DNA of 64,000 nucleotides from Zygnema cylindricum (taxonomy: Eukaryota; Streptophyta; Zygnematophyceae; Zygnematales; Zygnemataceae), in assembly GCA_037447655.1 (NCBI GenBank), contig JBBHKE010002405.1:88936-152935 (forward strand). Reading direction: 5' to 3'. Positions 58,784 through 64,000 of the stretch are shown piece by piece. The translations under genes were made by a program, and so were the position numbers. Under the pieces are notes generated by a model. That model had not been told where the DNA came from and did no database searches. It saw only the letters and a program-made list of their open reading frames with translations. Within the stretch, counting starts at the first letter, position 1; every line of letters begins with the position of its first letter.

Positions 58784-60757
58784 ATGGATAAAGGGAAGTC
58801 TTTTGATCCCTTCAAATACACTAAGAAAATCAAAATCAGTTTTGAGTCTGAGAGTAAGGAGGACTTAGATCTTCCCACAAGAGACACTAGTGAAAACATG
58901 ATTGCATATTCAAGGGAGATCAAAGATGGGGGAGATATCTCAGAATCCTCTCATATTTCTACATACTTTGAAGAGAGAGAGAAAGAGGAGCCAGAACCGG
59001 CTTCCATGGATAGGGGAGCTAAAGAGACAGTGCGTAAGAATCTAAGACTTTCCTCTATTCGAGCTTCAGACTTTGAGGGAGGACGAAAGAGCAGCAAACG
59101 ACTACAAGAAATCCAAGCTGCTCACAAGGTAACAAAGCTCTCTCACCCAGATGAGTCTCAGTCGTACTCGGAGGCAATGGACAGTCCGGAGAGAGATAGA
59201 CGGGTGAGAGCCATAAATGATGAGATGGCTTCAATTATGCAAGCTAACACTTGGGAGCTGGTGGACAGTTCTCCAGACAGAAAATCTATCGGGTGCAAAC
59301 GGGAATTTAAATTGAAATTGAAACCAGATAATACCATTGAAAGATATAAGGCTCGGTTGGTAGCAAAGGGATTCACCCAAAAAAAGGGGATAGATTATGA
59401 GGAGACTTTTGCTCCGGTGGTTCGGTTCCCATCTGTAAGGATTCTCCTTAGTCTAGCAGCAGCGTAAGACATGGAAATTTAGCACATGGATATCAAGACG
59501 ACTTTCCTCAAAGGTGAACTAGAGGAAGAAATCTTTATGAGACAACCAGAGGGGTTTATAGAGGAAGGAGAAGAGAGCAAAGTCTGCTGGCTCATAAAGT
59601 CCATATATGGACTGAAGCAGGCTCCCAGACAATGGAAAAAGAAATTAGATGAGTTTTTCACTGGTCTAAGATATATTCAGATGAGTTCTAACCATTCTAT
59701 TTATATGTTTGAGGATGAGAATGGAGTGATTTTTATTGCAATTTATGTGGATGATTTGCTGGTGTTAAGTAAATCTTTGGAGAAGATCAATAAGTTAAAG
59801 ACAGATCTTAAAAGCAAATTTGACATGAAGGATTTAGGAAAAGCTAAATATATTTTGGGGATTCAAATAGAAAGAGATAGAGGGAAGAGAATAATCAGAC
59901 TTACTCAGAAGGAAGCTATCGGAAATATGTTTGAGAAATTTCAGATGGAAAAGGCAAACAGTTGTACCACTCCCATGGACTTGAAGAAAGTAAGTGATGG
60001 GAGTGTAGAAGGAGGAGTGATAATACTAGATGATCAGATGAGTCTAGAAGAGAGACAGTTTATGAAGTCTATTCCTTACACACTGGTTTTAGGAAGTTTG
60101 ATTTACTTTATGAATTGTACTAGGCCGGACATAGCAGCAGCACTTGGAGTCCTTAGTAGGAGTCTTAATGACCCTAGGAAGAAAGATTGGGAGGCAGCTA
60201 AGAGAGTGATGAGAGACCTAATGGAAACTAGGGATTCATGGTTGCATTTGGGAGGGAAGCACACTGACATCACTACTTGGAGTGATGCCAGTTGTGGGGA
60301 TGCACCTATGAGAAGATGCACTTCTACGTATGTGTTATATGTGGGGAAAGGTGCTTGCTGTTGGAGCAACAAGCAACAAAAGGTGGTTGCTCAGTCCACT
60401 ATGGAGGCTGAATACATGGCCTCTTGTTCTGCTCTAAAAGAACTGATGTGGGTCAAGTCTTTGTTGAAAGAACCGGGGTATATGAAAAAGGGAGTGCATG
60501 ATATGTTTTGTGATGATCAGGCGGCAACTGCAATTGCAGCCAATCATAAACATCATTTCAAGGCTAAGCACATGGATATTAGGTTGAGTTTTGTGAGAGA
60601 AAAGGTAGAAAATATAATTGTGAATCAGGTGTACGAGGTGATGGGGAAATGGTGGGTGATATAATGACAAAACTTGTGCCCTCTCCCAAGCAAAAGGACT
60701 GTAGAGAAAAATGAGGTTTAAAAGAGAAACTGAAATTAGACTTGAAAATAAGGGGAG
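58784..60757 (+). pseudogene. Copia D reverse transcriptase and RNase H, broken
   Basis: A frame from 58784 to 59467 covers the linker and the start of reverse transcriptase ([20 protein letters not shown]) and ends at TAA. A second frame from 59486 to 60664 (392 codons) holds the rest with YVDDLLVL and RNase H (TTWSDASC, TMEAEYMA, CDDQAA). The tail is frameshifted, and a polypurine-like AAAATAAGGGGAG precedes the LTR at 60758. Confidence 0.85.
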
Positions 60758-61754
60758 TGTTGAAATCACTAGATTTAGGGGAGGTATTTTCTAGGTCTTA
60801 ATTAGATAAATTATTTAGAAGAAAAAGCACAGGCTGCCTGCCTCCACCTTCTCTCTCTAGCCCCCATACTTGTTGTGGTCGTTAAAGGAGAGAGAGGGCA
60901 GTGGAGCCATTGCTGCCTTAGCTCCTTAAGCAGGGCTAAAGAGTGACCTAAGTCACTCTCAATCAAAAAGGTTGAGTCCAGTAGGACACGAACCTCCAAC
61001 CGGTAGGGCGAGGCGTAGCCGTCAGCCCTTACCAGTCTGTCGTAGTAGTTTGTTAGGATATATAAGCTGTGATTGTTATTTAAACAGTAAGTAGAGGATA
61101 ATTTGATTAAAAGAATTACTATTAGACAATATAGAAACCAGTTGGAATTTATAATGCGCACGAAACATATATATCGGACATTTGTTTTGAACAGCGAGCA
61201 TTAAAAGTCGGTTTAGATCAGACGGCCCGCATCATCGCCGAGATCCGGAATAGCCGCCTTAACGGTTTTCAGACATAACATAACCTAGCGACACATGGCA
61301 AGATATATTTGGGAAGCAAGAATCTGGGGGAGCATGAGGACGAGTTCGAAGGAGACAGCGTCCACTCCATGGCCTTGTCGTACACAAGCCGTACAGAAAG
61401 TACATCGATCTTAGTACCTTTCTGTATTGTACAGTCTTTTGATTAGTTCGTAGATCAGAAGATAGGGGTTGTGAGAGGGGTTTAAGACTTAGAGGATTGA
61501 GGAGGTAGGCGCCTCTCTCCCAACAAGCTTATATAAATATTAGCATCTTTGCCACTTGATAATTAATCACCTGGTTGGGCATTTTCAGTGATTCTTTTTG
61601 ATTTGGACTCAAGGGAGTTCAGACTACAAAGAGGTGCAGTCAGATTGTCAAATTGTCTGCTTGGGTTGCAGTTGCTCGAGTTGAAAGTGGGTTACTTTTA
61701 AACTACCTGGAGGCTTCCTCAATTTTGGTCCATAATTGAGGACACAAAATTGCA
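60758..61754 (+). repeat. LTR shared by Copia D and Copia E
   Basis: 997 bp, starting TGTTGAAATCAC after the polypurine tract of D and ending AAAATTGCA before the primer site of E. It therefore acts as the 3' LTR of D and the 5' LTR of E. It contains a decayed tRNA-like block (about 60968-61050, minus strand) and a near-palindrome. The LTR-encoded gag ATG seen in A and C is lost here (ATAATTGAG). Confidence 0.88.
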
Positions 61755-64000
61755 GGTTATGGGCCCACCCTTTAGGGTGCCCATATTCAACGGATCTGGG
61801 TTCATTTACTGGGAAGCCATGATGACATGGGCATTGTGTGAAAAACGATACTAGGGTATTGTTAGTGGACAAGTGAAACGTCCATCTCAGGGAACTCCAC
61901 CAGGGTTTGGAGGAGTGAGGTTTTTTACTTCAGCATCTACTCCAACAGAGGAGATAGATGATGGGGACAACATTGTGTCCGAAAAAGGAAAGGAGACACC
62001 TCTTACTCCTATTGCCACGACACCCAGAGCGGTGGCTGTGAAGAGCGAGGAAAATGATATACAAATGTGGTACTACACCAACATGAATGCCAGGCATTTC
62101 ATTCTCAAGCACCTTACTCAAGCCTTGGCAACCTCTCATCTTCACATCTTCAAGGCCGAGGAGTTGTGGATGACTGTAGTCGAGATCTATAGAGCTGGTA
62201 CCATTCAGGAGCTCTAGCTGGCTGAGCAAAGGCTGATCAGTTATACGTACAAAGATGGGAAGATGTTAGACTAGTGCAATGATCTCTCTTGTCTGTACAT
62301 GGAGATGGAAAGTGTCGGATGGACAGGCACTATGAAGATGAAAGTTAACACCCTCATCATGAAGTTGCCTGATGAGTATGAAAATATAGTGTACCGAGTA
62401 CAAGAAATGGATGATAGTTCTTGGAAGTGGAACACTGTGGTCCGAATGATACTAGTGTAGAAGAACACTATTGAGATCCGTAGAGGAGGAAAGAGCGTTC
62501 ACGCCCTAGTTGCCGAAACGAACCGGTGGAGGAAGGATCCGAAGAAGCGTACAACAGGTTCAAAGGGGAGAGGGACCAATCAAGAGAACCTAGGGCTCCA
62601 AAGGGTCTTTGCCATTTCTGCAAAAAGCCGGGACACTTCATAGCTGATTGCATCAAGCTGTCGAAGATGAGGCTCCAAAAAAACCGTGGAGGGGGTTCTT
62701 CCAAAGGGAAGAAGAAGGCACTTGGGGTCACACGAGTGAAAAGAGAGACCGAGGAGGACGATTCTTCTGAGGAGGAGGATAGGGAGCTCCTTCTTGATGA
62801 GAATCTAGAGGAGAAAGAGATCCCTCAAAAACAGAAGTGTGCCTTTGGAGCCATTCGGGAAGCTCTAGAGGAGGGATGGATCATCGACTCAAGTGCATCC
62901 ATGCATATGTGTTGTGACAAGCACCTCTTCACTAAGCTAAAAAAGAACACCACTGTAGAAAATGAGTATGGGGATGGGAGAGTAGTTACAACAAATCTAG
63001 TGAGCTAGGTAGATCTGAAAGTCTTAGTGGAAGGTAAGACTTCTATTCTCAACTTGTCAGATGTGCTCTACATACCTCAACTGAGTAAAAATCTTGTGTC
63101 TACTTCAATATTGGATGTCAATGATTTTGATACCTTTACTAGAATGGGAGTCTTTATAGCTAAGTATGGAGATGAAGTTTACATCACAGCAGATAAGGGT
63201 AGCCAAGGAATGTTTAGGCTTAACCAGAGTAATGAAAACAATAGTGCTTACTATGGTGGTGTCCGAGCTAGATGATCTGGCATAAGCGTTTGGGAAATGT
63301 GCATTTTGATAGGCTGAGAGAAATGAAAAAGATGGGTGTAGGAGAAGGTATTCAGTTTGGGGATAATAAAATGATGGATGATTGTAGTGGCTGTGCCCAA
63401 GGTAAATCTCATAGACTCCCCTTTTCCAAAACTGCCACATATAGAGGTGAGAAAGTACTAGATCTGGTCCACACAGATATCTGGGGACCAGCAAGAGTAC
63501 CTTTGGTTGGGGGGAAGAGGTATATGCTCACAATTACTGATGATTGGTCCAAGTATTCTAGAGTCTACGTCTTAAAAACAAAGTATGAAACACCAAAGTA
63601 CTTTAAAAAATACAAAGCCTGGAGTGAGAAGTTGCACGAAACCCCCATTAAGCGAATAAGGAGTGATAATGGGGGGGAGTACACCTCTAACCAGTTTGAG
63701 GAATACCTGAGAGATGAGGGAGTTCAACATCAGAAAACTGTACCGAATAATCCAGAACAAAATGGGGTAGCTGAGAGGTTAAACTGGACTTTGGGAGATA
63801 GTGTATACAGTATGTTGGCAAATAAGAAAATATGAAGAAGATTTTGGGCAGAAGCCATGAACTGTGCAAACTACATTAAGAATAGAGTCCTCACCACAGT
63901 TGTTAAAGAAATGACCCGTTATGAGAGATGGGTTGGAAGGAAACCGAATATTTCTCACTTGAAAATATTCGGTAGTCAAGTTTACACTCTTGACACAGAT
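61755..64000 (+). pseudogene. Copia E gag-protease-integrase, running off the window
   Basis: It starts with an intact anticodon-arm primer site (GGTTATGGGCCCAC, 61755-61768), whose ATG is the first in frame. The gag region has stops near 61852, 62216, 62272 and 62458. The knuckle FCKKPGHFIADC and a protease motif IIDSSAS (Gly to Ser) follow, with a TAG at 63006 at the same place as in copy D. The integrase zinc site and core (HTDIWGP, SDNGGEY, NPEQNGVAE) are present, with a TGA near 63834. Reverse transcriptase would lie beyond 64000. Confidence 0.85.

Overview
The window reads as nuclear DNA of a plant (streptophyte). The evidence is one multi-exon gene with the plant-specific domain order PHD - SWIB - Plus-3 - GYF - CCCH zinc finger plus Gly/Trp motifs (the NERD type). 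Its introns are GT-AG, except one that looks like a U12-type AT-AC intron. The surrounding DNA is AT-rich and crowded with LTR/Copia retrotransposons, hAT transposons and small inverted-repeat elements. I cannot name the species. The low gene density (two host genes in 64 kb) and the unusual Copia family hint at a non-seed plant or streptophyte alga, but that is inference. Two 10-base N runs (16416-16425, 56003-56012) are assembly gaps.

Layout. 1-5400 is AT-rich, gene-free DNA with degenerate direct repeats and a long purine-rich tract. 5415-11395 is a pair of inverted arms interrupted by a complete but RT-less Copia element (6089-10402, target duplication GTCAC). 11485-15510 is a truncated hAT-type element cut by a 3'-truncated Copia copy (A). 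15511-21400 holds two hAT-like MITEs with 8-bp target duplications, a truncated LTR and a third copy of the inverted-arm repeat. 21533-31251 is the NERD-like gene (11 coding exons, about 1431 aa). 33866-36096 on the opposite strand is a two-exon gene for a 617-aa coiled-coil protein of unknown role. 37751-44034 is a nested trio of hAT elements, the largest (39061-44023) carrying an apparently intact 727-aa transposase. 44820-45920 has two more MITEs, followed at once by a full-length Copia (C, 45929-52277, target duplication GCAAT). 53337-55722 holds a 48-bp satellite and two inverted-repeat elements. 56013-64000 is a Copia array in which one LTR is shared by two internal regions (D and E).

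The most unusual biology is in Copia family A/C/D/E. Its primer-binding site lies directly after the LTR and is complementary to the anticodon arm of initiator tRNA-Met (half-tRNA priming, as in Drosophila copia). It sits inside the gag reading frame, whose first ATG lies in the LTR. Its LTRs also carry an antisense tRNA-like block beside a perfect palindrome. The other Copia family in the window uses the usual 3'-end initiator-tRNA site. The NERD-like gene may take part in small-RNA-guided silencing of such elements, by analogy with Arabidopsis NERD.
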